The notes below the pieces were generated by a model. The model was not told the DNA's origin. It searched no databases and saw nothing but the letters and a program-made list of their open reading frames with translations. DNA of 64,000 bases from positions 81,275,501 to 81,339,500 of the forward strand of contig NC_069364.1 in NCBI RefSeq assembly GCF_021730395.1, read 5' to 3'. The translations under genes were made by a program, and so were the position numbers. The stretch comes from Mercenaria mercenaria. Lineage: Eukaryota; Mollusca; Bivalvia; Venerida; Veneridae. Position 1 is the first letter of the stretch. The number at the start of each line of letters is the position of its first letter. Positions 33,830 through 45,319 of the stretch are shown one piece after another.

Positions 33830-34531
33830 CTGTAAATCTAGAAATGTTCGCGGATACTATATTTCGCGTTTTTCAAAACGAGGACATTTTCGCGGATACA
33901 AACCTTCGCGGAATCATATCCATCGCGAATCCGGTGAAAATTACGTCGCAAGTGAACATATCTAGTATAATAAGGTAAGTATCACTGCATAATTGCATTT
34001 TAAAACGTTCAGTTTTATACTGTTTTAAAAATGCACCCTAACCCTTTTCATCCATATCAACGGATATTCACACCCCCAATTATGGACAGTCAGTAAATTG
34101 CTTTTATTACACTGTCATTTGTTTGCCATTTAAATAGGCGATTAATCCATACTTAGCAGAATATATCATATTGGCTGTCGACTGTAAATTACATGTATAT
34201 GTCGTTCGATAGATGCATATGCTTTTGTTTATATCCCCTATTTGCCTGACGGATCGATATTGAAAATGCTGTTGCTTCATAAATAAGTAACGTGTCAATC
34301 AATTGAAATAATATGGATTTGTGCACTCATGTAATACAATTATGGTACTAGAATATGAATTATTAATATCGAGATATGTGTAAGCACAGAACCATTTTAT
34401 AGCCATCTATTTAAGCTGAAGCTAAAATCTTTGTTAGATCAGAGTTTTTCGAGGCTTTTTAATTTCATGGAAATATACTACCCGCGAAAGGCGCTAATTT
34501 AAAAAGCGCGAAAACAATTCTAGGTTTACAG
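33830..34531. mobile_element. MITE nested in the Gypsy fossil (integrase region)
   Basis: CTGTAAATCTAGAAATGTTC at the left faces ACAATTCTAGGTTTACAG at the right, and both ends are flanked by TA (33828-33829, 34532-34533). The sub-terminal zones are rich in CGCGAA/TTCGCG (TTCGCGGATAC, GCGCGAAAAC). The element is 702 bp, non-coding, and of TA-duplicating (Tc1/mariner-like) type. Confidence 0.88.
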
Positions 34532-36084
34532 TATACACAGGAAGACACCAGATCGAACTGCAGCTAGACTTGAACCAGTTGATTTTTCATACCCTATGGA
34601 GCTTGTATGTATGGATTTTTTTGTCCTTAGAAATGTCTACTGGTGGTTATGAAAACATTCTTGTAATAACCGACCATTTTACACGCTTCGCTCAAGTTCT
34701 ACCAGCACGCAATCAGACTGCGCAAACCACTGCCAAGCTCCTTTTTTAGAATTTTGTATGTCACTACGGCTTTCCTAGTCGATTACATAGTGATCAAAGC
34801 AGGAATTTTGAAAGTGCCGTAATCAAGGAGCTATGTAAGTTGGCTCATATTGACAAATATAGGAAAACTCCCTATCATCCGAGACTAGAAGTCTCATGTT
34901 CCTTCAATGGTGCATGCTTACAATTCAACCAGGCACGATACAACTGGATTTACTCCCCATTTCCTAATGTTTGGGAGACATCCCCGATAAGCAATAGACG
35001 CCTTTCTCGGCATTGAGCCTGACAAGGATCCCTTCCCTCTAATTAGGAGAAATTTAGTTATGTTTCTAACCTCAGAAAACGAATCAGTTTCGCTTACAAG
35101 ATTGTAAGTAGGGAAGCCAGGAAACAAAGCCAACGCCACAAGAAGCGGTATGACCTCCGGGTTAGGAAAGTTAAGTTGGAGCCTAACGATCGGGTTCTGG
35201 TTAGGAATGTCAGAGTGCGATGTAAGCAGAAGCTTGCCGATAAACGGGAAAAGGATGTCTATATTTTAGTGGACCAGCCTAACACTGATGTTCCAATTTA
35301 TCGTGTCAAGCGGGAACATGACAGAGGTGTTCCTAGGCTCCCTCACCAGAACCTTCTGTTGCCTTTTATGGCAGTTCCTATCCAGAAGCCCGGATCTGCG
35401 CTAGAAGCTTCGGATCGTTTTGTTTCTCTCTCAGATAGTAGTCCTTCTGTAGTTGCAGATGATAAAGTAGTTGATCCTACTGTATCTCAGATTGATAACT
35501 CACATGTTTCTGTTGTAGATATCCCCAATCATGGTGCAAAACCGAGTACAGCATCCAATACAGAGAAGTATGTAATTCCAGCACGATGCAACAGATCAAC
35601 TTTGAATCCAATGGCACAACCGTTTTTCCCAAGAAGAGATGCGAACTGACCAGTGGCTATGCGATAAAAGACAGTGGATTTTCTCAGATGTGTGTATTGT
35701 TTTATTTACAAGTTTACATATTTTGATACTTTTGTTTTGATGTGTAACAACATCTATTCCCTGAACATTTATAATAGATAACGTTTTTTCGCGTGACATT
35801 ATCTATTATACTTTTATGCCTAACAGCTAATCTTTCATATAGCAAAACTGTAATTGTTTTGTTTCTAAGCATAGCTATATAAAGCACTGTTGCTTTTATT
35901 TTCATATTAAGTAATACCGACGTTTGATTAGCAGGGTAGGTTATAGTAGAGCTATGATTAGTTCGTAGGCGTAGTTTTGTATTTTTCTACGCAGCATTTT
36001 GAACTTTATGGTATAATTACTTAACAGTTTATGCTGTATTTGTTTTGTATGTATAAACTGAAAACTGAAACTGTTTTATTTGAT

Positions 36085-36740
36085 TAAACGCCTATTTTTA
36101 CGGAGAACATATTCAATGGCGTTTTACAAATACATAAAAATACGACAAAAAAAAATTAAGATATTTAATGACATATAACATAAATGAGCATAAATATCAT
36201 TGTGAATAAACTATTTAGTAAGCATTTAAAAAAGATCAGACATCAGATAAGATTAATAAAATATTAGAACATTAAGATACGGTAAGACAGCTGTTTGTTA
36301 TCAAGGTAAGAATTCGAATGTATTTACACAATAAAATCATCCAGTTCACGTTACTTCAATCTCTTAAAAATATACAGTCACAGTTTCTAAAAGAGTGCAT
36401 AGTAATTTCCAAAATAATGAGTTTTCAACTTCTTTTTGAAAACATCTATTGTGTCTGAGTTTCTTATTTCGAGAGGCAATTCATTCCAGAGTTTAGGTCC
36501 AACAGTACCCAAACTTCTGTCGCTGAACGTTTTGCGCTTGTGAAAGGAACAACGAAACACCCAGTAACGGAATTTGAAGAACGCAAGTTCCTTGTCTGTG
36601 TTTGTTTTACGAGAAGTTCAGAAAGATATTCTGGAGAGTTTCCAACTGAACAATTATACATGTAGGTGAGCATTTTGAATGTTTTTCTGGCTTTGATTGG
36701 TAGCCAGTGAAGTTCATACAGTATACTCTGCTGGGTTTTA
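36085..36740 (-). mobile_element. CR1/L2-type LINE 3' end nested in the Gypsy fossil
   Basis: Read on the minus strand: LYELHWLPIKARKTFKMLTY, then MYNCSVGNSPEYLSELL, then LWNELPLEIRNSDTIDVFKK and KLKTHYF. This is the characteristic end of the CR1/L2 ORF2 (LHWLP...YK...P.YL...WN.LP...FK..LK). Frame breaks occur (near 36600 and 36470). The untranslated end has AAAACGCCATTGAATATG near 36105. Strongly 5'-truncated, as usual for LINEs. Confidence 0.82.
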
Positions 36741-36752
36741 TTTAGTAAGTCC

Positions 36753-37254
36753 TGTGGGGAGGAGGATGTCGCAGGGTCGGTTCCCTTACTTATTTATTTA
36801 TGTATTTATAGTATCGTGATGTCCTGTATTGTCCTCCGTGGTCACTTCTGTTTTGTTTTGTTTGTCATATATATATATATACATAGTCACATAAACACAT
36901 ACATTATACACTATTCAACACTACATCCATTCACGTTACACCTTTCACAGACAACACATACCATATTTTACAATTTATATATATTAAACATCCATCCATC
37001 CATCCATCACTAACCAGTTGCTTACGCACTAACCTGTTACTTACTAGTTACATGACAATGATATTTTTGTCTTTTATTTACCTTACCTGACGTCAACAAC
37101 ACGCATGTGCACTTTGAAATATACATTTCGCAGTGACACACGCCATTTTTGTGTTGCAGCCATTTATTTGACTCTTCCTATTTTCTGGTGCCTTTGCAGG
37201 CTAGAGCCATTATCCTACCAAGGGTTTAACCCATGTCAGAAGGAAACTGTAACA
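36753..37254 (+). repeat. 3' LTR of the Gypsy fossil
   Basis: Begins TGTGGGGAGGAGGATGTCGC and ends GGAAACTGTAACA (TG...CA), about 502 bp. It contains a small CATC microsatellite near 36988-37010 and a TATATATATATATAC run near 36870. Confidence 0.82.
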
Positions 37255-37829
37255 CAACACTGATTGAAAGGACAAAAGCTTTAATGGTATGTGCCCGTCA
37301 GTATATTTAGGGCGCCATATTTAGCAAGTATATTGGTATGCTAATATAATTATTATAAGTATGTCTAATAAATGTAAAAAGTAATTTAAATACTAATTTT
37401 TTTAAATTTATAGAAAGAGCTGTGTACAGTCATATTACAGGTACATACTGCATGTTACATTAACAGGTGTGGTTTTCAGGAACAATCGATTTTGAGTCTA
37501 CCGGGTAGAGAAGGGTTTCTGGTGTTCCTTTCACTTATGTGTAATATACTAAAGCAATTTTCATGAAAGATTTCTTTCTCGTTGATATTCAGCTGTAGAA
37601 AGGAACCATTTCAAATGATTTTCACCCCGCAATACAACCTTTTTGGAGTAGATCTGAAGGATTTGGCCGAAACAAAAGTTTGGTTGATTTGAGTAAGAAT
37701 GTAGTTGTTAACATCAGCTGTTTCAGTCAAGGTCAAGGTTTTCAAGGGCAAACAGATTGAAACATAACTTATTTTCTAACTACACTGCACCGACCATATT
37801 TTTTAAAGATATATATTTTTTTATTATAC
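37255..37829. other. Upstream region of the STMC6 gene, nothing recognised
   Basis: AT-rich flank between the LTR fossil and a decayed SINE. No exon was recognised; the promoter of the gene beginning at 38365 may lie nearby. Confidence 0.35.
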
Positions 37830-38040
37830 TATAAATCAAGAGGCCTTGAGTTCGATCACCAGCGTGAGGCAAATATGTTTCGTGACAGATGGACAGGACA
37901 ATGCATCTAGAAAGTCATTTCTCTTTCATCTCTGATACATGTTTGGAAGTTGTCAGGTATTTTCAAAACCAAATCAGTACTGTTTGAGAATCCAGCTGAC
38001 ATGCCACCGTTACATAACTGCAATACAGTTAAAATCACAT
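37830..38040 (+). repeat. Old, strongly decayed tRNA-derived SINE
   Basis: CCTTGAGTTCGATCACCAGC (B box), TGTTTCGTGACAGATGGACA, TGTTTGGAAGTTGTCAGG, AGTACTGTTTGAGAATCCAG and GCCACCGTTACATAACTGCA follow the order of the intact SINE at 38572-38862 with many changes. Confidence 0.7.
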
Positions 38041-38364
38041 AATACAAACACATTGAACAAGTCAAAGCTTTAATATCTTATATAACTATTAAATATCAAG
38101 TATCTGAATGTGTTCATTGTAAACCATTGATACAAAGCCGAAAAATACCAGCTATAAAGACAATACAAAACAAAGCATAAGCATCTGATTACATACAAAC
38201 TGATCGAAGTAAAGACTAGGTGTTTAACGAAAGAACAATCTCCATATCCTTTTAATAATTTTCAAAAGATATTCGGCAGCTCAGTGCATTAAATCGAAAT
38301 GCAAAATCTTTTTAAAGTTGTTAAAGGCATACTAGTATTTCATTAGTGAAGTCAAAATTGAATA

Positions 38365-38425
38365 ATGGATGCTACAGTACAAGTAATATTATACTGCGTG
38401 ATTGTGATATCAATCTTCAGTTCTG
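38365..38425 (+). CDS. STMC6/Shisa-CYYR1-like gene, exon 1 (signal peptide)
   Basis: ATG at 38365 opens MDATVQVILYCVIVISIFSS, a short N-region followed by a hydrophobic stretch, which reads as a signal peptide. The exon ends in phase 1 at TTCTG|GTAAAT, and the split codon GAT with exon 2 gives the first residue after the likely cleavage region. No other start lies in frame in the next exon. Confidence 0.75.
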
Positions 38426-38571
38426 GTAAATTTACTTTGTTTTGAGTTAAAGAATTTTAACTGAAGCTTGATATTACCAAGCTAAAGTGTAACATAATTG
38501 TTTTTTTCATTACATTATAACAATTAAATAAGCGAATCAATGTTTTTAATAATTCTTTCGTGATGTAGCCC

Positions 38572-38862
38572 GCCTGCTTAGCTCAGTAGGTAGAGCGTCG
38601 GTCTACGGATCGCGGGGTCGTGAGTTCGATCCTCGGGCGGGGCGTATGTTCTCCGTGACTGTTTGATAAACGACATTGTGTCTGAAATCATTAGTCCTCC
38701 ACCTCTGATTCATGTGGGGAAGTTGGCAGTTACTTGCGGAGAACAGGTTTGTACTGGTACAGAATCCAGGAACACTGGTTAGGTTAACTGCCCGCCGTTA
38801 CATGACTGAAATACTGTTGAAAAACGGCGTTAAACCCAAAACAAACAAACAAACAAATCTTT
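38572..38862 (+). repeat. Full-length tRNA-derived SINE
   Basis: Best copy in the window. The head CGCTTAGCTCAGTAGG-like (CTTAGCTCAGTAGGTAGAGC) and GTGAGTTCGATCCTCGGGCG give A and B boxes. The middle is TTCATGTGGGGAAGTTGGCA, the 3' module ACTGGTACAGAATCCAGGAA and GTTGAAAAACGGCGTTAAAC, then (AAAC) repeats. Other copies: 9522, 25086, 29468, 37830, 49361, 60822, 62605. It lies in intron 1 of the STMC6 gene. Confidence 0.92.
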
Positions 38863-39469
38863 CGTGATGTCTTACAAAATCTTCAGACAATTAGTTTCTT
38901 TGTGAAAAATAATTCAATTGAAGATTGTAATCATGTGTGTGCAGTTGATATGCATTTTGAAAGGGGTTCTCAAACACAGGTCAAAAGACAGTTTTTCGTT
39001 ATGTTTTGTTCTGTTATCTGTTACTTGCATTTAATTCACTGTGTATTAGGTAATAAGTTTCAAATCTTTTTATAATGTCATTTTCTCTCAGCTTTGTAAC
39101 TACGGTACTTGCAACAGACAATGAAACGATGTCTTTATGTCAGGCGGTATGTTATCTAACATATCGCTTTTTTCATACCGTTTGTCACCCAGTACGTAGG
39201 TTTACAAAGTTTATCAAATAATGTATTCAAGTCGTCTACAAGTGGGAGGTTCTGGTTACTAATAAACTGTATATCTTGCAAAAATATTATGTCAATAAGT
39301 TTGTAACACTAGTCACTTTCAGAGTACTCACCTTTTATGGAATTTTTAGATAAATTATTTTTTCGCCGAAATAAGTTAGTCCCTTTATACCTGACACTTT
39401 CAAGCGAACAAAAATATAGCGAAGCCATTCTACCTTATTGACATTTCGTATCCCCCTCCCCCGTCAATC

Positions 39470-39670
39470 AGGAAGTCAATGGCGCAGTGGTTAGCATGTT
39501 GGACTACAACGCCAGCGGTTCGATTCCCGGTTGTGGCTGATATCCTGACTAGTGTTCAGTGCTGGGTGATTTACTTTAATAGGTGCTGTTTTCAGCAGTA
39601 TTGGTCTAGACTGGATGCCGGGGAAGTAAATATGACGCCTGTCGTCGGCTTGACTGGAAATAAAATCTGG
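39470..39670 (+). repeat. tRNA-derived SINE, third family
   Basis: Head GTCAATGGCGCAGTGGTTAG (A box) and GCGGTTCGATTCCCGGTTGT (B box), body GTGTTCAGTGCTGGGTGATT and CTGGATGCCGGGGAAGTAAA, end near TTGACTGGAAATAAAATCTGG. Unlike the other SINE families here. The 132-codon open frame across it is incidental. Confidence 0.7.
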
Positions 39671-40634
39671 AAATTATACATTCCAGATGGAGACTTTCGA
39701 CGGCTACCCACGTTAAACAAGAAATTTTACCTTTATTTTAAGCGCCCCTTGGGGCGTTACTTTTTGCACCAAGGGTGCGTTTATTTCTGTACCAAAATAC
39801 AAAAATCAAAAATTTTGAAAAGGAACTATGTTGTTTTCTACTGCCTAAAAAGCAGTGCGAAACACGGTCATCTTTAAGAATATACCAAGCAAATGCTATT
39901 TTGTAAACATTGCTATTACACCTCTACTACCTTAAAAGCATTTAATGTCGAAGAAAAAACATAAAAACAAATATTGAAGCGATTTCCTTTCAGAGGCGAA
40001 AAAGGGAAAGAACAACGTAAGCCAATTAGCTTTGTGTCAAATTCCCTTATTACAGTTATTGTATATTAAAACAAATAAAATATGTTTAAACCAAAGGCAT
40101 AAATATTGCTCTCATTTATTTTTGGTTAAACAAAACAATATTGTTTTCACGTACTCCATTTAAAAAAAGAAAGCAGTAAACTTCTGAAAAATGAATTATG
40201 CTTTTATTTTATAGCATTATGTTACGAAAAACAATGAGGCTCCAGTTGAACACAGTGAACTGTTTCCTAAATTATTAACTCACGATTTTATCAAGTTTGG
40301 AGCAGTAAAACTAATCGCTTAAACTTGCATGTTTTAGCTTAGCGTGATTCAAATGTAGTTTACACTGGCCATAATGAGATGATGTGCAGAACGCACCATT
40401 CAGTGCCAAGAACGTAAGGTGAATATAAGACATATCCGCTATATACGAACTTCTCACAAGTAATTTGTGGGGCGGTTTGGGTGGCATGCAGGGTTTTTTT
40501 CTTAAAAACCAAACAATTGTTGAGTTCTCCTATATCCTATTGTTCGTGTTTCTTTAGCGGAATAGGTACCAAAACATCAAACATGAACTAAATTATTTTT
40601 GGTTCTTGTAACCTGTATAAATATTAAGTTATGC

Positions 40635-40765
40635 TCAACCCGGTGCTAGAGTGTGTGGACGGCAGCATGTGTTTCCACTAACGCTAACGAACAGGCTCAA
40701 ATAAACGTTTTAGTCCTGTTTGGTGAACTGTTGAGCTTCCATTTTAAAGCTGGCGAACATAAAAT
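40635..40765 (+). repeat. Dispersed repeat, second copy of the 17451 sequence
   Basis: GGCAGCATGTGTTTCCACTA and ACGAACAGGCTCAAATAAAC match the fragment at 17465-17515. Likely a non-coding MITE family; ends not determined. Confidence 0.5.
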
Positions 40766-40934
40766 CTTTTATAAAAAGATCAGCAACTGCTGATATTGTC
40801 AACACAATATTATTTCATTCGCAATTCAAATAGTTCCGTTATGTATAGCAGTTTTATCATGGATTTGTTTAAACTTATCTGTTTCAACCATTTTATAATC
40901 AGGATTTCTTTTAAAGGAAAAAAATGAAATTAAA

Positions 40935-42140
40935 AACTAGGGATGTCAACGAATGCCAAAACTGGTATCCGAATATTCGGTCAACCATTTGAACAAATAT
41001 CCGGATATTCGCTCCCGCACATAACCTCTTTTTTCTGATGCCTAAACGTATTTATATAAGGGCTTATGATGTTTTTCTATTACCAGTCGTACTTGCAATA
41101 TATTAGCGGTCGTCATTTTGAAATGGAAGAAAGGTAACTCTTTTTCTTCTTTCGGTTTAGTTTTATTATGCAAAATGGAAAGATACGAATCGTGTTTTTC
41201 AGTTATATGTAATTATATTATAGATAAGGCTGGGTTCAGAATAGGCTTAATATAATTGCAAACTCATGAAAAGACGGATTTGTTTCTTTAATTTAAAAAA
41301 CACAGTAATGTAACGACGTAGAAAGTTTGTTTCGTTTATTACACAAAGAGCATAATAGATATGGTGAATAAAAACTTTTTTTCACGCTGCAAACTAGCAA
41401 CTAAAGTCATAACAACAATGCAGAATTCAAATATCAATAGATTGTCTTTAGCAACGAGGTTTTTAAATTGATTGGATATATGTTTTTTTAAATTTTCCCA
41501 ATTACAATGTCATTTAATCAAATTCAGTCGTAACTGAGAGTCTATAATGTTCACACAAGGCCGAGAGTTTGCACTTACACAGATATAATGTCCTTAGACA
41601 CTTTGTTCTTTTTTTTTTGTTCAGAAAAATAATGTTATCCACGAGGTCACTGGACAGTCTGTTTCTCAACTTATTTATCGGATATTCGTTCCGACGGACC
41701 TGATGTTGCGGGCAAACCTAGAACCTTTTTTGGAATGAGAGCAATCAAAGGAAATCTTTGTTCATTATTTCTCCATCACTCTAGAGTATCAATGTCCTTA
41801 TATATTTTTTCCGACAGATAGCACATAATTTCGTCACTACTATCGTCTTTCCCTGGTGATTCAATACACAGAAAATCAAGTTTGCGCCGTTTTGGTGTTG
41901 GTTCACTGTCACTTTCACGCGAGAGTCGTAACGACATTTCGTCGATTTTACTTTCGAACATTTCATGAGTTGCCTTGCGTTGTTCACGTGTCAGAAATCC
42001 GAGCCGTTTATACTTAGGATCAAAAGGTGATGCCGACATAGGCACCGTTGAAGCAGTGTCCACAGAGTCAGGCTTAGAATGCCTGATGAACTCACGGCTT
42101 ATAGTGTCCTTCACCTTCGCGATTAGTCCACTATCATTTT
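40935..42140 (-). pseudogene. hAT transposase remnant in intron 1 of the STMC6 gene
   Basis: Minus-strand frame 41776-42114 reads FDPKYKRLGFLTREQRKATH and MFESKIDEMSLRL, then PTPKRRKLDFL. Behind a stop, 41640-41790 reads WRNNEQRFPLIALIPKKVLG then LPATSGPSER, the hAT C-terminal dimerisation block (W..N..RFP.LA..A...L..PATS.PSER). At 40938 AGGGATGTCAACGAATGCC and nearby CCGGATATTCG resemble a hAT end. The catalytic N-terminal half is not found, so this is a dead 3' part. Confidence 0.75.
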
Positions 42141-42670
42141 AATAAAAACAGATGTTTATAAAGGCGTTGATAATTACATATTCAGCCTTTCTGTACTTTG
42201 ATTTCTATTTTACTGTCACAGCAGAGTTTGTTATGTCGCGTGGCGGCCGTAAAAGTTCTCCCCGTACATTCAGTCAGAACTGTTTCATTTCGATCTTTTC
42301 AGATTGTTCAGCACAACATTTACGTTCTGTTAGTGGCACTGTTTAGTTGTCCACCTTAAACATTTCGACCTGGTTGATTTAAAAACTCCATTTCTCATAG
42401 CATAGCTTTGGGTATTGTCTAATCACCCCTTGGATATGGTGCCTGTATTTTATTTTCCTCTTTTGGCAGTTTCTGTGATATACAGGCTCTATTACCTAAG
42501 ACCCGCTATCTTTAGTTCTTGTTTAGCACAAGCACATTATTTTAACCACACGCCGCTTTTCATCGCATTGCATAAATTATGTCGGTATGACTTAAACCTA
42601 ACAAATCAAACAAACACATTATGTTTAAATTGATAAGGCACTTTACATGTTAACTATATCTGTTTTGCAG

Positions 42671-42752
42671 ATGTACATGGAGTGGACTATTGCTATGGCT
42701 CTTACTACTGTGAAGACGGATACCATTGTTGTGACAATAATACCCAATGTTG
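42671..42752 (+). CDS. STMC6/Shisa-CYYR1-like gene, exon 2 (cysteine domain)
   Basis: Acceptor CTGTTTTGCAG, then DVHGVDYCYGSYYCEDGYHC and CDNNTQC, ending in phase 2 at TGTTG|GTAAAT. With the Cys completed by exon 3 there are six cysteines (residues 28, 34, 40, 41, 47, 48) in the order C-C-CC-CC, the signature of STMC6 proteins (Shisa, CYYR1, VOPP1/WBP1 relatives). N43 lies in an N-glycosylation sequon (NNT). Confidence 0.85.
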
Positions 42753-42884
42753 GTAAATAGTTTAGATTTGAAGAAAACTTGATTCCCAATATCGATAGAC
42801 AGGAAAGAGCCGCTATAATTTTATAATGTTATATTGATCGGTCGGTAAAAAACGATAATTTGTATATGCTTTTTGGATTTTTAT

Positions 42885-43330
42885 GCCTCCGCCACTAGAA
42901 ATGGGGGTTAAGATTACAGTGTTACCTTTTTTTCCGTGTGTGTGTGTGTGTGTGGGTGTGTGGTGTGTGTGGGTGTGTGTGTGTGGTATAGGTCAAACTG
43001 AGAAGTCAAAGCTTTTAGGTCATTTTTTTGTCAACGCTGTAACTTTTTCATGCAGGCATTGATATTCAAACATTCACCATATAACAAGATGTTCGAAACT
43101 TAAAGGTCGAGGTCACATTTAGATCTATGGTCAAAGATTTTAGATATTTTTCTTGTCCTCTATGTTACTTATGATGCATGCATGAATATTTAAATACCTT
43201 GGCTAAAAATGCACCATAACAATACAATATGTCCCGTTTAAGACACATTCTCCAACCTGAAAGGTTAAAGTGAAAATTAAAAGTGAAGTGAAAAAAAAAA
43301 ACAACACATTTTCGTGTCTGGTCTATATTT
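42885..43330 (+). repeat. Dispersed repeat with (TG)n microsatellite in intron 2
   Basis: TTATGCCTCCGCCACTAGAA, then TGTGTGTGTGTGTGTGTGGG and GTGTGTGGTGTGTGTGGGTG at 42935-42987, then GAAACTTAAAGGTCGAGGTC and TTTTTCATGCAGGCATTGAT. Organisation typical of bivalve non-autonomous elements with an internal microsatellite; ends not fixed. Confidence 0.55.
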
Positions 43331-44001
43331 TCTGCATGAATGGATGGATACTCAAGTCACAAACGTTTAACAGAACAAGACACTGTGTAGTGCGCAGGAC
43401 CTTTATTAGAAGTCAAACATTTTACGTCTATAACTTTTGTCTGCATTGATTATTATTCATACAACTTGGCACAAACATTCACAATTATACGATTATATGA
43501 GTTGAGTGTAAGATTTAAATCACTGTCGCAAAATACAAAATGACATTCGGCCACAACAGTTAAGCTAAATATACAATAGGCTTATATCTATGGTAAAATT
43601 TCTATTCCAACTTTTGTGTATACATCTCATATCGAAAGCAGCTATGCCGTATGGACATAATTCAGTTCATCAACTAAATTAGTTTTTAGATTTTTTTGTA
43701 CACTGTAAAGACTAATGATAACAACGTTGATAAAAATCCCTATCACATGAGGGTGACTATATAAGTATTATTTAATTTGCAAGATTTGCTTTTTGGCAAA
43801 TTTTCTTCCGTATCTCGTATCGGTTTGCTCTCAACCAAAAGCTAAATTAGTATCAATCATTTCATAGCTAAATCAGCTTCTGTAGATCTTAAAAGAAAAC
43901 GCTGTAACTTGTTCAGTTCGGATCCGGTAACCCTTAACGTATATAGTAATAACCCACAACCCACAATGATCTTTATATTTCTTTCTTTGTTCATATTTTA
44001 G

Positions 44002-44141
44002 CTCTGACACATTTACTGGTGCAATCGTTGGTATAGTGATCGGATGTATCGCTTTGATCAGCTGTTGTGTTTCTGTGATATGCTGTGTAAGGAAGCATCG
44101 TCAGCAACCTGGCCAAACCGCCCAGCCAGCACAGCAACCTG
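44002..44141 (+). CDS. STMC6/Shisa-CYYR1-like gene, exon 3 (membrane segment)
   Basis: Acceptor CATATTTTAG, then CSDTFTGAIVGIVIGCIALI and SCCVSVICCVRKHRQQPGQT, ending in phase 1 at CAACCTG|GTATTT. One hydrophobic span (about residues 54-76) runs into a basic stop-transfer sequence. Two CC pairs at the cytoplasmic edge could be palmitoylation sites, as often seen in such adaptors. Type I topology is expected. Confidence 0.88.
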
Positions 44142-45319
44142 GTATTTGAACATTTGTCACTCTTATTTTTCCAGTAGGGCAATAGATTCAAAACACAGTC
44201 GAAGTCAATTAATATGTAATAAGTCATTCTTAATTAGGATGACGCAGTTAAGGTTTATTTGCAAAGGTTTGGTAAACAACCTTAAATGGAATAAGTCCGA
44301 CTATGTAGAAAAGCGCCATTTGCATTTAAATTTTCATGACTGCTCCAATGTTGACGACACGCCTTACCAGATTTACGCTTCTTGTCATAGTTGTTGAATG
44401 GTGGGGGAGGGGATACAGTATCACTTTGTTGACATAATGACGTAATACAAGCCGAGTTTATAAATCGAAGTGATGACATGTCAAGTTTATAAATAGACAA
44501 TATCAGAACAGAACATATCTTTATTTTTACCCAGGTATCACGCAGAATACAATATGGGGTATAACAAAGAAACATTTGCAAGTTCAGGATTTAAATTTTC
44601 CACTACAAGAGAGTGACTAAAAAGAAAAATGTTATTGCTACATATATACTGTGTACTATAACAAACCGGAGCGTTGATTACTATGTACTGACTGTATATG
44701 GTACAAGGGGGAGAGACAGCTATTACAGAGAGTGAGTCTCAGCTACGCTCTTTGATTTTGACCTTATAACTCGAGAATAGTTCCTTTATTAAGTTAGCAA
44801 TAGTCATTCTGAAAATAAGACGCTATATAAACATTGTATAAGCGGCGCTTACACAAAATAAATACGCTCCATTCATAAAATATCGTAGTACACACACATT
44901 TTTTAAAATAGTTTCATTGATGTAGAGTGTATAAAATTTATTTATCATCAAGTAGGTTTCATAATTGTACACAGGCTGAAAATAGGACCAAATCCTAGCA
45001 CTAGAAAGTTGTTATTACTTGCAAAATCTGGGTAGAAAAAGAAACTTTCTTTATAATAAATATAATTATGGAAAGGAAGAAAGAACAAATATCTTCCGAG
45101 TTAACAAGGTCAAGTTCCCGCTGTGATTGTCTAGCGACATAAATTTCAAGTACATATATACTGGTATTAGTGCTATACAAAGTAAGATGATTTTTTCAGA
45201 ATTTACACATTTGTAGTGGTATAAGTGATATACAATTAATTGAATTTTTCCATAATTATTTAAAGTTAAAAATTGTTCTCTTTGAAGAGAGAAAAAATCG
45301 CATTGAAGCAAGTAATGTG

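Larger units (their letters stand above)
31492..37254 (+). mobile_element. Broken Ty3/Gypsy-type LTR retrotransposon fossil
   Basis: Direct repeats at 31492-31778 and 36753-37254 flank, on the plus strand, a likely primer-binding site (31780-31797, TGGTGGCCAG..., complementary to a CCA-ending tRNA 3' end), a reverse transcriptase (about 31935-32815), RNase H (about 32850-33316), an integrase HHCC finger (about 33680-33830), an integrase core (about 34560-34900) and an integrase C-terminal part ending in a HQNLLLP-like motif (to 35649). No gag is recognised. Gene order RT-RH-INT places it in Ty3/Gypsy. The copy is broken in at least half a dozen places, with a MITE and a LINE end nested in it. 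The two LTRs differ at very roughly 5% of shared positions, a middle-aged insertion. Confidence 0.9.

Noticed and set aside
38572-38645. tRNA gene at the head of the SINE (also at 25086, 29468, 62830)
   Set aside because: A and B boxes are present but the anticodon stem does not pair well and each copy is followed by the same SINE body and AAAC tail.
39479-39877. 132-codon plus-strand frame
   Set aside because: Starts within a SINE head and runs into flanking AT-rich DNA; no protein-like pattern.
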